In this document: in pieces, positions 34,660 to 47,400 of the stretch
Layout of the letters: the number at the start of each line of letters is the position of its first letter
Numbering within the stretch: the stretch's first letter is position 1
From: Dermatemys mawii
Lineage: Eukaryota; Chordata; Testudines; Dermatemydidae
Assembly (NCBI GenBank): GCA_007922305.1
Contig: ML677343.1
Span: 28,773,915 to 28,837,914, forward strand
Length of the DNA stretch: 64,000 bases
Direction of reading: 5' to 3'
Program-made: the position numbers and the translations under genes
The notes under the pieces: model-generated
What the model was told of the DNA's origin: nothing
Seen by the model: the letters and a program-made list of their open reading frames with translations, nothing else
Databases searched by the model: none

Positions 34660-36540
34660 CCCCTACATGCAGCAGCGGCTGCTCTTTTGATAGAGGATTC
34701 TCATATGAGCAGCTAGAGCAAGACTGAAGGGGCCCTGAGGGTGAAGCAGAAACTGAAATCGAGGACAATAATCGGCTGCTTTCTGTCCACTTCCGTTCAT
34801 TCTGTTCCTACCACTTTGATCAAAAATAGGCAATCCATGCACTGTGTAACGGCTTCATTTATCCCATGGACAAGATGCAGTTTCCAGGGTTCCACCGTGG
34901 ATTTGACGCTGCTAGGTGACTGTTGCAGCATCTCATTGAGCTGGCAATCTGTAGCTTGATGGGACTTCTGGGGGTAGAAAGGTAAATTCACAGAATGAAA
35001 ATGCTGACATACCTGCCTCCCCCCTTTTAAAATTATGGTAGGCCTAATGATGAAGGGAATTGAGAGGTACACGAGAGGCTAGGAGGTCCTTTGAGATTGT
35101 GATAATGCTAAAATAGATTGTTTTGTGCAAGAAGATGGGGTTTGTATTGAAGCTAAGGTAGGTTGAGATACTAAAGGAATTTAATCAGGAATTCTTTACG
35201 GAGAATTAAAAATGGAATAAAGAGACTCAAACATCTACATGAGCTCCTAATCAGTGTTTACAAAAAGAACTAGAGGAGCATATGGAAGAGAAGTTGTACT
35301 GAGTCTGTACAATTGCTTAAGCATACGAGCGGAGCTAGGTCTTGCTGATGAAAATGAATCCATTGTTTGCACCGTTTGGAAGTCTTCGTGCTGAATGTTA
35401 ATGAGCATAACAAGCACAGGGTCAGTGGATTTTTTGTATTAACTATTTCAAACAGATAAAAATGGAGAATAACCAGAATTAAAGGGAGAGACTTTCTTCC
35501 AGCCACTGAATGTTTCTTTTTTCCAAAGGTGCTAAAACTGAGGACGTGCAACAATTTTAAACGCAATTACCTGCATTCGTTTCCAAAGCAAGATTCAAAT
35601 AAAATGCTGTTGCAATTCAAAAGAACTCAGTTACATGGTCTCTAAAATAAAACCTGTACTGATTTAAGACATGATAAAACTGAAGGTGTTATTAATGGTT
35701 ACAGTTACTTTCTTACTTACAGTACTTACTTACAGTATCTTTATACTTACTTACTTACAGTATCTTTATAGAAACTAACCAATATTCAGTTACTTTAGGA
35801 GATATTATATGGGGCTTTCCAATTTTTCATCATTTCATCTTGTGTAACAACATGAGAACAGTTTGACAATTGTCTGGGGTTTTTTTTCCCCAATCAACAA
35901 TTACATAAAAAATATCTCTTAGCTCAGGTAACATTTTTAAGTGTCTAAAAACCACATTTTCTTATTTCTCTAACTCTAAAGGAGATAATATATGACTGGA
36001 AATGAATTACATTCTTTATTACAGAAGTAAATTTGTGTTTGTAAATAGCGAATATTTTACTATTTTAAAAAGCTTTGAACATATCTTTAACCATATTATG
36101 ACACAAAGGAGAATAAATTTACCTAAAATATTCATTTTGGACTGTAATAACAAGAAATTGATCAGTACGCTGAAGTATATGTTGTATATCTCATGAAATA
36201 ATACTAACCATTGCTTACCTAACCAGCTTCACATGGAGGTGAAAATGTAGCTGTGTGTAGCTGATCTGAAATGACAGTTAAGAGGTATGGTGATGATCAT
36301 TCTATGATGCTTTAGAACCAAAGACTATCATAAGCATAATGGTTGAGAGCCACAAAGCCTAAAACTCAGACTTAAGTACCTAAATCCCAGTTCTGGAGCC
36401 ACTGTGATACACAAAACTTCCACCAAAACATAGAGGCACCTCTTTTTCTGCCTCTGGACATACACACCAATACCTCCCTCTAGGCATCTTGATGCCTATT
36501 TCCAACCTGAGCCTCAGAGCAATTCACAGATTGGGGAAAG
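34660..36540. other. Intergenic
   Basis: No gene recognised. A short ACTT-rich tandem (CTTACTTACAGTATCTTTATA twice, about 35725-35770) is the only local repeat. Confidence 0.5.
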
Positions 36541-36655
36541 ATAGAGAAGGTGGTGAGGCAATATTTGTCATTGAACCGACTTCTGTTGGTGAGAGAGCCA
36601 TGCTTTCAGGCTTACACAGAGCTCTTCTTCAGGGAGAAGATAGGCATTCATCTTC
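36540..36655. repeat. Dispersed repeat, second copy of the 7345 family
   Basis: GAGGCAATATTTGTCATTGA and TTACACAGAGCTCTTCTTC align with the copy at 7345-7530. Confidence 0.6.
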
Positions 36656-36682
36656 CTAAGTGGAGGGGAGGGCTCAATCCAG

Positions 36683-36760
36683 TTGGATTGGATTGGACTG
36701 GATTTTATTGGATTGGGTCCTATTGGATTGGATTGGATTTTATTGGATTGGGTCCCATTC
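36683..36760. repeat. 35-bp tandem duplication of GGATT-rich unit
   Basis: GATTTTATTGGATTGGGTCC begins at 36701 and again at 36736, so the unit is 35 bases, in a TTGGA-rich context. Both strands are open through the repeat, which makes spurious open frames. Confidence 0.85.
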
Positions 36761-36794
36761 ACAATCTGGCCATCCACTTTTATGACTTCTTTTA

Positions 36795-37160
36795 CCCCTA
36801 TGGCTAGAGCACTCATGTGGGATGTGGGAGATTCAGGTCAATTCTCTGTTGAAACTGTGGCTCATTGAAAGAGGGATTGGAGCAGGGGGACCAGCCTGAC
36901 TTAGATGTGATCTAAAAAGTTAGGTCAACCCAGCTCCCTTGCTCAGGAGTGTGAAAAATCCACAGGTTGTTAAACCACCTAATCCCCTCTATAGACAGCA
37001 CTAGATTGACAGAAGGATTTTTCTATTAACCTAGCTACTGCCTCTCGGGGACCCCTCCTGTTGGCGGGTGAACCCCTGCTGTCAGCATAGGTACACTCAA
37101 GTGGAGAGAAGCCCTAAGTATTTATCCACAATGGAGCAGTCATTGAGACAGAGACAAAGA
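36795..37160. repeat. Composite tRNA-like and palindromic repeat fragments
   Basis: TATGGCTAGAGCACTCATGT resembles a pol III A box. CAGGAGTGTGAAAAATCCACA and ACTGCCTCTCGGGGACCCCT belong to the palindromic family also seen at 38752-39035. The 37110-37160 part matches 10440-10500. Confidence 0.5.
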
Positions 37161-37286
37161 GACTGTAGGCCAGGGGCTAGGGCTGGTAAATGGGACACCT
37201 TGGCTCTAATCCCTCTTCCATTATTGAGCCACAGTGGAACAGCTTTACCAGGAAGCTCAAGGGAACCCCACATCAGAATAGCACTT

Positions 37287-37420
37287 AGCCCAGTGATTCA
37301 AGAGCCCTCTCAAGAGGTGGGAGAGATCCCTTTTCAAATCCTTTCTCCCCTTCTGGCAGAGGGGGGGGGAATTGAATCTTGGTCTCCCATGTGCCAGGTG
37401 AGTACTCTAACCACTGGGCT
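37287..37420. repeat. Inverted pair of tRNA-like monomers
   Basis: AGCCCAGTGATTCAAGAGCC at the left and TACTCTAACCACTGGGCT at the right are inverted relatives. Each arm carries A-box-like and B-box-like elements (TTCAAATCC, and its mirror GAATTGAATC). The two monomers face each other. Confidence 0.65.
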
Positions 37421-37576
37421 GAAAGGTATAAGATGGGTGTGAGTGGTATCACCTCCTTCTCTTGCTGTTTTGTATGGAGCCTGGCAGGCTCCTAACTCAT
37501 TCCTGCAAGAAAACCTTAGGTGCCTAAGCCCATCTGACTCCAAGTGGCTGATTTCCATCCTCTGGTGGATCACTAA

Positions 37577-37755
37577 GTTCAGGACAGGTCTACACTAGAC
37601 CTCCACCTCCATGAGAGGTGGAATCTATGTAGGAGGGAGAGCGTCTCATGCTGACATAGGTCTGGTGTGGCCTTGGGTCGCTAAGGGGGAGTGTCTTTTT
37701 CATATCGCTGAGCAATGTAAGTTTGATTGACTTACGTGTAGACCTGCCCTTAAGC
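37577..37755. mobile_element. Palindromic MITE (GGTCTACACT...GTGTAGACC)
   Basis: The terminal GGACAGGTCTACACTAGAC and ACGTGTAGACCTGCCC form about 12-base inverted ends. Confidence 0.65.
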
Positions 37756-38751
37756 ATCTACCTCAGAGAGAGGGGTAAAGCTTAGCGCACACCCTTTGGC
37801 TGGCATCTCCAGGACCCTTTGGCTAGCTTAGGTGACTCTGTGCCTAGCACAGTGGCTTTTTTGTGGATTGCATTCTTAGGCACCTATTTCTCCCTTATCC
37901 CTGTTCATTGTATAAGGAGCCTGCGCACCTAATTTGGTATTGTGCATCTCTGTGTTGTTCCCAAGTTAGGTTCTGTGAGGTTAAGTATTGCAACACCTTT
38001 GTGGATCCCTCCCAACATGGACATTCTGAATTAGTGAATGGTTAGACCTGGTCTTCATTAGCCTACGAGGAATTGGAATGAGTCAAAGTAATCTTCTGTG
38101 CTTTTGCTGTAAGATTTAACATCTGACTATGGTTTCACAAGGTTTTGAACTGCACACTTCTAGAACACTGCAGGAGTGTCTCCAGTTTCAAACATTACTT
38201 TTGTTATAAATATCCCACTCTTTCCTACAAAATCAGCTTATTACAATGTTTTAAAGGCTGGAGTTCAGTTCTGGGAGTTTCCTCTCATCAATCTCAGCCT
38301 GACGTACTCCTTTGCATCTTGCATCACTTTTTTAGCCACACCCCAAGTTTCTCCGATCAATAACTGCTTTTAATTCATTATCCAAAGTTCATGTGGGTGG
38401 CACCTACTGTAAAACTCCCATCTATACACACAGCCTTTTCTGAACCAACACTAGCAGTTTACTAGGGGCAGTGTTCTATGCTGAAGTGAATCCTGCCTTC
38501 AACTAGATGAGTTTCCTGTGCATTAGAGTTCATAATTCTCTTTGTAAACTAAACACCCATTGGTGTTTTGTTTTATTATATGTAATGCCCAAAACAATAA
38601 CAGCTATTTTGTTAACATTTTAATACTTCTGCTTCTCTCAGTTTGGGAAAGAAAAGTTACACTTCCCAGAAACAAGAGGGGGAGTGGTAGAGACAGGGTG
38701 TGTGGCAAGAAAAAGGATACAGAAAAAATCCCCAGAACAATTATTCACTGA

Positions 38752-39035
38752 GGCCATGTCTACACTGCCACTTATGCTGGCAAACTTATGTCGCTCAGGG
38801 GTGTGAAAAAACACCCTCATGAGCAACATACATTTTGTCGGCATAAGTGCTCATGTGCACAGTACTATGTCAGCAGGGGAGCTTCTCCTGCCGACATAGC
38901 TACTGCCGCTTATTTAGGTGGTTTTATTGTGCCGACAGGAGAGCTCCTTCCTGTTGGCAAAGAGCGGCTACACAAGTGATCTTACAGTGGCACAGCTGCA
39001 TTAGTACAGCTGTACATTTGCTAGTGTAGACATGG
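38752..39035. mobile_element. Palindromic MITE (CCATGTCTACACT...AGTGTAGACATGG)
   Basis: CCATGTCTACACT and AGTGTAGACATGG are perfect 13-base inverted ends. Inner hairpins GGGTGTGAAAAAACACCC and GGAGCTTCTCC occur. No coding sequence is present. Confidence 0.85.
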
Positions 39036-40850
39036 CAAGAAATTAAGCTGTGAGATTTCCTCATATTGCAAATGCCAATATGTTAGCAAATGCCTAGAGT
39101 GCAACTTCACCTTAAATAGTTTGGGGTAAATCCTGTTACCAAAAGGAAAGTGGATGAGGAACACTTTTCATTTGCAGTGACATCCTTAAAAGAAAGCCTT
39201 AGCTTAAAGCAAAATCACAAACTTTCCAGAGTCAGCTGTTTCCATGCTTGATACAGACTTCTATTTAGGTTAAAAAGAACAGATTTATTTTTTGATTGGG
39301 TGTTTTTTTATTTCAGCTGGAAGAGAATTGGGTGAGCTCACAGAAAATTCACAATCTGTAGGAAGAAGAAAAATCTAACATGAATGTCTCCTTTCCTTTC
39401 ACTACACCCTCTGTATATTTTTCTTAACCCTATCCTCAACCCCTCTCCAAAAAACCCCAAAGCCCTCCATTGCCTTTTCTCTGAAAAACAATCATAAGTT
39501 TGATCACAGCAAGACATTCATAGGCTTTTTTGACCATCAGACTCTAACTCCAGCTGTGCCTTTGTAGGATACTGTAAGATTTTTTTAAAAAGAACAAATA
39601 TAGAGCAAAATAAACATATCACACTGATGGGCTAATTAGTGAAGTACACTGTGGATTCTCAACCTGGAGGTTGAAGTATTGCCAACCTAAAGCATTGAAT
39701 CAGCTCCTTTGACATCATGAGATTGTTTTAAATATTTGAGATTTTTTTTGTCAAATACAAATTTTGAATTCTTTTAATTTGCTTTCTGATGTTTGAGGCT
39801 TTAGGGTTCATATTTTAAAACTTTTCTCTGTGATGAGGTTTAGAAACTTACCTTTCTATTTTGTTGATAAAGCTGAGATTCTCACATAATAAGCAAAACA
39901 TTTTCAATAAAATTGAAGTGTTGGCAATAGTGGAGGTTGGAACCACTCTGCCTGTCCCATGTTACTAAATTGCGGAGGGTCCCGGCATGAAAAACATTGA
40001 GAAATGAAGTAGATGATATGACTCTTTCTGAAACATTTTAAAACACATTTTGTATTTGTGGTGGGGAAGCTTTAGAAATGAATTGTTTGACCTATTAAAG
40101 TCAAAGCTAAAAACATTGGTAGGTTACAGCCAAAGTTGTATGGAACAGTCACATACCAAAGTATAAAGACTTCAAAATTTCTTGGAGGCAACTTTTTTGG
40201 ACGCACCGCCATTATGAATGCACACTGTGTGTGTTAACACATTGAAGATATATTGCCCCCACCAGGGAATTGATTTTATACTGTGCATAAATGGCTGGTC
40301 TACACTGGTAGTCTGTGGTTAATAGAAACATCATCTTTGTGAGTTTTTCCAACTGGGCAAACCACTCCATCACCTGGGTGATACAACTGAATGAAAGGTG
40401 GCTGCCCTGAGGTGCCAATTCCTGGGACCTGAGCTAGAATTTAAGACCCACAAACATCTTGCCACTGCCAGCAACCTTGCAGAAGGCAGAATCAGCCTGA
40501 CCCAAGCAGAATTCTCCCAGCAGTGGAACATGTGACAAGTACAGGCTGGGACAGGTCTCCAGTGGCCAGCTGGGACTGGGCACCTGCACCTCAGGGCAGC
40601 CCAAGGGCTGACATGTACGAAGCCTAAAGGGCAGAGCATTAGCCTTGGGGGCATTAAGGTGCACTTGGGATTGGGGTGGGGGGTGTTTTGAGGCTGTCTT
40701 TGTTGCAGCCCACTTTCACCTGCAGAGGGTGGGGCGCTCTGGGGAGCCAGCCTGCTCCCGCTCAGAGGGAGAGAGATCAGGCTGGATCCCTTACAATCAA
40801 TGGCCGCCTAGGCCTCTGGGCCGGAGAGAGGCCTGAAGACTCGTGTCCCC
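39036..40850. other. Intergenic upstream of USP10
   Basis: AT-rich until about 40400, then increasingly GC-rich toward the USP10 CpG island. No gene was recognised. Confidence 0.5.
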
Positions 40851-41480
40851 CTCCATCGCTCCCCCTCCATCCCTCATCCACTCACACCCACCGCTCCCGC
40901 TGGCTCAGCGACTCTCCAGCCCCCACCCACCCCTCACCCCGGGCTGCGCGCAGGCGCAGAGCCCTTCCCCCTGCCGGCGGGGCGAGCTGCGCGCAGGCGC
41001 CGTGGTGACCGCCTGCCCGCTCGGCGGTGTGTGTGCGCGAGAGAGAAGATGGCGGCGGCGGGGGCAGCAGCGTGAGGAGCCGAGCGGACGCTGAGCTCCC
41101 CATTGAAGCGGGGGCGCCATGGCCTTAAACAGCGCCCAGGTACGGCCCAGCCCGGGGCCCGCCGGGCGGAGGGTGGTGGGGGGAGCCTTGCCCGGCCCGG
41201 AGGGGATCCTTGGCCCCGCCGCCTCGCCGGCCCAGGGGAAGCATGCTGCCCGGGACTAGGCCCAGGCTGATTCTGCAGCCTCATTGAATCTCCTCACGGG
41301 GGCCGGCGGGCCCTGAATCCCCCCGGGGGGGCCGCCCGCCCGCCGCTCCCGGCAGCCGCTGATGGGGAGAAGGGAGCCTGGCCTTTAATCGCGGGGCTTT
41401 CACTGCGGGTTGGTGGTGCGGGGTAGGGGCGGCCTCCTGGGTGTCCTTTGCGGGATGTTGAGATTCCTCCTCCCTCCAAG
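40850..41480 (+). promoter_or_regulatory. USP10: CpG-island promoter of USP10
   Basis: This is the highest CpG density in the window. GCTGCGCGCAGGCGC occurs twice (40943-40957 and 40986-41000), each resembling an NRF1 site. AGAAGATGGCGGCGGC (from about 41044) is a YY1-type element, which in many CpG promoters lies just downstream of the start site. The coding ATG follows at 41119. No TATA box is evident. Confidence 0.85.
41119..41139 (+). CDS. USP10: USP10 coding exon 1
   Basis: This is a seven-codon exon, ATGGCCTTAAACAGCGCCCAG minus its last base in this quotation style: start at 41119, last base 41139, then donor GTACGG. The context GGGCGCCATGG is a good initiation context. Identification depends on exon 2 and on the promoter. 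Confidence 0.9.
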
Positions 41481-44400
41481 CCTTTGCATGGGGGAGGGCT
41501 GATGGGCTTTTTCGGGAGAGGGGAGTGATTCTGTCATGGGAAGGGATTGAGGAGTTTAGGGATTAATTTGGGTTTTCCCCTCTCCCCAAACAAGCCTTGA
41601 TGCATGTTACTGCAAAGGGCTGCGTGTAACGAGATTAACATGCGCTGCGATGTGTGTGAAAATCCCCGCGTGTTTGTGTGTGGTAAACCAACCAAGGTAT
41701 CAGTGCAGGGAATAAAAATCCTGCATTCGGGATGTGTGTGTAATAAACCCGCTAAGACATCTATGCATGGAATAAAAATTCTGCATTCCTGGGGGCCTTT
41801 GCATGAAAGTTAGAACTTGAAGGAAAGTTAGCATATGAGGCTTGATTCTTTGGTTCAATCTCCAAGGTGGTGTTTTTTAAAAAGGCAAATGGTTGAATGG
41901 GACAAGTTGAACAGTCATTGCTTTGCATGTCCAAGTTTTGTCCCCACTCAAAGTACTGGGGAATAAATATGATGCATTGGCAGATGTGTATTTTTTAAAA
42001 AACAGATTTATGCTTGATTAGATTATGCATAATATAAATAATATGCTGTTTTACTAGTTGAAAACAGTCTTTTAAGAAAATGAAAACGTTTAGAGCAATG
42101 TGATGATGGAATAGTTGTGTGGCACATTTTTCTGAAAGCCATTCATCAGTATTTATATGCTGTAAAAGTAGTGCATTAATGGTGATGGCTGTGGTTTTTT
42201 AAAGCCAAGAGTATACTTGATCAAAACTACTGAAGTGTACTACTTGTTAATCTTGATTTTTGAGATGGCTGTTTTTGTTGACACTTGAGTGCTGGAGGCA
42301 ATTGGTGTGTGTGGTCTGTTTATCTAGTTTTAATATTTATAATAAAACATATTGGTTACAAAGTTTCCTACTTTTAACTTCCTCTGTAAGCAGTCTATAG
42401 GAATTAGTGTAGTTTTGTTTCTCAAATGATTGGTCAGTATATTATTTTGAACAGACAGAGTACAACACAAACAATATTGAAAATTGAGAGAAACTCAAAG
42501 TTAAGCTTTAAAGATTTTTGAATGCCCTTCTACCCCATCCCCAAGTGGGTAAATTAAGCAGCATTTTGTGTGATTATCCCGGTGCAATGCAAAAGACAGA
42601 AGTTCAGCTTTTCTTGATGGAGAATGAGAGACTTTTTGTATTAATGCTTAGTTCATTAAGGCTTTCTTTTTCTCCAAAGAAAAAGCACACAACTGATTAA
42701 AAAAAAAATTGTAGCAGTTAAAGTGGATTATACATGCAGCTTTGCTCTTTTTCTACTTACACTTTTCACAGTGAGTATCTTCAAGGCCACTTAACCAACT
42801 ATGGGTAGTCCTGTTGTTAGTGTTCTATTTTGTTGATAAAGTGAAGCATGTAAATCTTTGCAGAATCAGGACTGGAGTTTGTATATCCTTCAGCAAATGA
42901 ATTTGCAGATTTTTTAAGTCAGTCATCTTGACACTTAACAATTTTCATATGCTGATATTTATTCACTGTCACTCACATTACTCTGAAGTTACTTTAGTTT
43001 TTGTTAATTTTTTTGCTTACATGTCTATGAGCATGTACTGTTATAATCCAGTTCTGCATATAGTTTATTTTATTCTGGGATCACTGTAGGTGGAAGTGAT
43101 AGTATTATAGGATCGCATGCTATAACTGCTAAAGTAGGAAAAGAATATTATTTGGGAGAAAAGAAATTTATGAATGCATCCTCAGGACTGCAGTTCCCAA
43201 AAGGAGAAACTGAAAAGAAAAAGTTCTTCACATACTCGTTGTGTATGTAAATATGATATTAGATATAGATGTGATTTTTTTGTATATAATTGTAAGATAA
43301 GACAATATTGGGTTGAAACGGAGTGAGAGTATGTTTTGATACAACTTGTCAGTTAGTATGAGACTATACCACATTGCTAATTTATTAACACAGTATGTGC
43401 ATACCATCATGAAAAGATCCAGTAAAGGTGTAAAACATTTATTTTTCTATGTAACTATGAACTAAATTTGTTTAACTTAATTGAGAAATATTTGTCTCCA
43501 AGGGAAAGTTATATTACTTTTCTATGGATGCTTTGAGAACCATGAAACATGCAATCTGTTTTCAGCAGAGCAATGTCATAATCATCCAGAGAGTTTAACT
43601 TTAATGGAGTGGAGAGAATGAATACACCAGGCTTTAATTCCATGTTTACTTTATTTTTATTAAAGTGATAATACATGACATTTTTAAAGGAGCATCTGTC
43701 AAAACTGTGATTTCAAATGTGCTGTACAAAATGCATTTCAGAATATCCGCATATAATTCAAATATACTTGTCACTTTTGGCGTTTTATTTAATGAAGCTA
43801 TTTCGTAATCATTTTAATCAAATACTTAAGTATAGTAGAGTGACAGGAGTGTTTATGGGTGTGTACTTCTGAGCACATTTAAAATCTGTTAGTTTTTTTT
43901 CTCTGTCCAAAGACAGAACTTGAAATAAACCTGTTGCATCACTGCTCGAGTTCTGTATACTGTTACAGATATTAAGCTTTGTTTTAACATTAGCTGTGTT
44001 TGAAACTATATTACATTAAGAAGGCTTTAAAAAAATCATACTCTTTAAATAAAACAATTTTCATTCTTCAGCAAATGTTAGAAGTTTCTTTATTGGAAGT
44101 ATTAATACACAGTGCTAGTCATGAATGCTAGGAACAGCTCCTATTTCTGTTTGTTTTCTTTATCTTTTAGGTGGAATTAGTTGTATGACAAGCTTCATGC
44201 ATAAACCTTGTGAAAACAAATTAAATGGGGAAAGGGATACAAAAGTGGGATAAATCATTTTTTTGCTTATTTTTGACAAGATTAATTTAGTGCCATACAA
44301 GTAACTAGAAGGAAATTTGTAACTTTTTCAGCTTGCTGCCCCCCTCCAAAAATAATAATAAAAAATCTAAACTATAGTACTGTTTCAGAGACGTTTCTTT

Positions 44401-47400
44401 TACAATTGCTATTTCAATTTGTTTATTTACTGATTTCTGTAGTGTCAGTTTAGGGAGCGTGTGTGTTGCTTAGACCCACTGCTACCTCCATTCATGTAAC
44501 TATTAAAAGTAGTTCTAAAGTTGAAGGGGTGGGGGAAGTGATGCTTTTGCATATAGGTAAAGTATGCTGTTCAGTTTCTATTTGCTGTTATACATGTGCA
44601 GCATGCTGTGTCATACAAAACAGACAGATCTGTTTGTAATAGAACTTGCTGGCCTTGGGCCATTGGATTATAGTCATTTGTCACTTTAATGCCATTTCAG
44701 CAATGTAGATGTTCATTTGGAAAGAATTACACATGCTAGAACTGCAGTTTTTCTTCTTAGTGGAAGTGCTTTATTTGTGACCATTTAACATACAATTTAA
44801 GATTAAGGACATTGTACAGAACAAAGGTGCTTCATAGTAGAAAAGCCTCATGATATATTTAGGTACATTTTAAAATTGGGATTAGAAATCCGTATTTCTG
44901 TTCTGTGTAATTACTAGTTTCTTATTTTAGTGAATAGGACTGTACAGACTTTTTGGGTGATATTACCAGAGGTGGGTCAGTGTGTTCTGGGGTGGGAGAA
45001 GGTGTAGAACCTTTTATTTTCTCATTTTGTCTAAATAGTATAATAGGATTATACTATTTTAGATTACTTAAAAGATATAGCTTTGATTTGTACAAAGTTA
45101 TTGCTAGTGTGTAGATTTGTTAAAATTAAGAGGTATTGTGCTAATGAAGCAAAGCAGTGTGTATTTTATTAGGTACAGCAGTCTTAATACTTTGTTTGTA
45201 ATCTGGTGTCCTTAGCTTCTGTATGTCAGAGAGGGGTGATGGATGGCAGGAGAGCAATCACTTGATCATTACCTGTTAGGTTCACTCACTCCGGGGCACT
45301 GGCATTGGCCGCTGTCGGTAAACAAGATACTGGGCTGGATGGTCTGACTTAGTATGGCCGTTCTTATGTTTCTCATGTAACATCCTAACATCACCATTTT
45401 ATTTTGGAGTTCTCTACTTCTCTGGGGTTTGAAATAGCCCAAATGTCTAACTTCCAGAGCATGCTGTAAGGCAGAGGTGGGCAAACTATGGCCCGTGGGC
45501 TTCTCCTAACCTGATCCCGAGCTCCAGCTGGGGAGGCTGCTCTGGCCCCTCCCCCGCAGCCTCAGCGCCAGGGGTCGGGCCAGGGGGTTGGATAAGGGGC
45601 AGAGGGTCTCGGGGGGCGGTCAGGAAACAAGGGATTGGATAGAGTGTTGGATTCCTGGGGTGCCTGTTGAGGTGGGGGTGTAGATAGGGGTCGGGGCAGT
45701 CAGGAGACAGGGAGCAGGAGGGCTTTGATAGGGGGTTGGGTCTGGGGGGAAGTTAGAGTGCAGGGGATCTCTGGAGGGGGCGATCAGAGGACAAGGAGCG
45801 GGAGAATGTTGGATAGGTCGGAGGTTCTGAGGGGGGTGGAAAGTGGGGGCAGGGCCAGTCTATTTGGGGAGGCGCAGCTTTCCCTACTGTGCCTTCCACA
45901 CAATTTTGAACCCTGATGTGGCCCTTGGACCAAAAAGTTTGCCCAGCCTTGCTGTAAGGCCTCTCTTTTTCTCCCTTGCTTATATGGAGATAGGTAAGGC
46001 TGGGTGATCGTTGAGTGGGAGATTGTCTTTGAGGGGCTTATTAAAATTCTGTTTATACTGTTGAGTATTGTGTTTTCAAGAATGCATTTTAAAAGATTGT
46101 CAAGGATGCCCTGAGCCTATTGTGGATTTTTATATTGTTGTGTAGGAGAAATTGAAATAAATGTTTAACAACACTTTGTGAAAGTGATGCTGGTTGTAGT
46201 TGATTAATCATGTAAGCAGTGATGTAAACTTACATGGATTTTGTAAATGAAGTGCAAGACATGTTCTTCCATATAGTTTATAATCTGCCGATGTGGTTGT
46301 GGAATCACTTTCATAATATGTATTGTTAAAATTTAATTAACTGGGTATTAATATTAGTTTCCTATTCTGTAGCTATCTTTTATTTCAGTAAGTGTTGGGG
46401 ATTGGCCCAACTATTTTGGAATTCAGATAATAAACTTTGGCAGACTTTTTAATCTGCGGTTCGCTACTGTATCTGTGCACCTCTGTCTGCTGCCACTAGT
46501 CTGAATATTTGGATAATTCATTTGAATGAATTATTGTGATCTTCCTTTACAGCACATCATGAAGCTAGGGCAACATTATCACTTTGGATAAGGGAAGAAA
46601 AGTACCAAGGAGGAGAATTTTATAGGAAAGCTCTCTGTGTAAAAAATTCTAGTTTCCAAGCTTCCCCTAAAGGTAATATGTGGGGAAACATTTTAAAAAA
46701 CGTATTAAAAGATTGATTTCCCTCCAGTGTTAGTGTGCATGGTAGATGCTTTTTAGGGTATTGTTTTGTTGGAACTGGGCTAAATATCCTAGAACCACAA
46801 CAGTAGTGCAGTGCGATCTATATTCCCCTGTGTGCAGTGGAAAGGATTTTTCATTTCATACATCGCTTACAATTTACCGCAGTAATTTCACAAGGTTGGG
46901 GCATCTCCTCTTAACTCACAGTTCTTTTCCCATTGAAAGCTACATATTTGTCATAGATTTATCAGTATTATTACAATCCCTATTAGAAGTAAAGAAGCTG
47001 TACATCCTTCATACACAGTGAACTTATTTCTGGTGAAAATCATAGGGTTGAAAACTCGCAGAGCATTGATCTTTACATATTGTAAAACTTAAAGAATGTT
47101 TATCCACATCATGCTTTTATTTTTAAATTTGACAACATACTAATAAAAATTTATTCAAGGCTTCAAATGCAGTATGTGGTCACCATAAGCTTACACTTGT
47201 GTTTTTAAAGCTAGTGTATTTTCTTTTGTCCCCAAGGCATAGATCCTGCACTGCAGGATTGAAATCTCGCTGCACAAGCACTTTTTTACTCTGCCCTCAG
47301 TCGTTTTTTGGCCAGTTGCTGGCCCAGTACAGGTCTGAAATAGGGGAACAGATTCAGAGCCAGCCTCTCTTCCAGTCTTGCGAGGCAGGAGATAGTGGGA

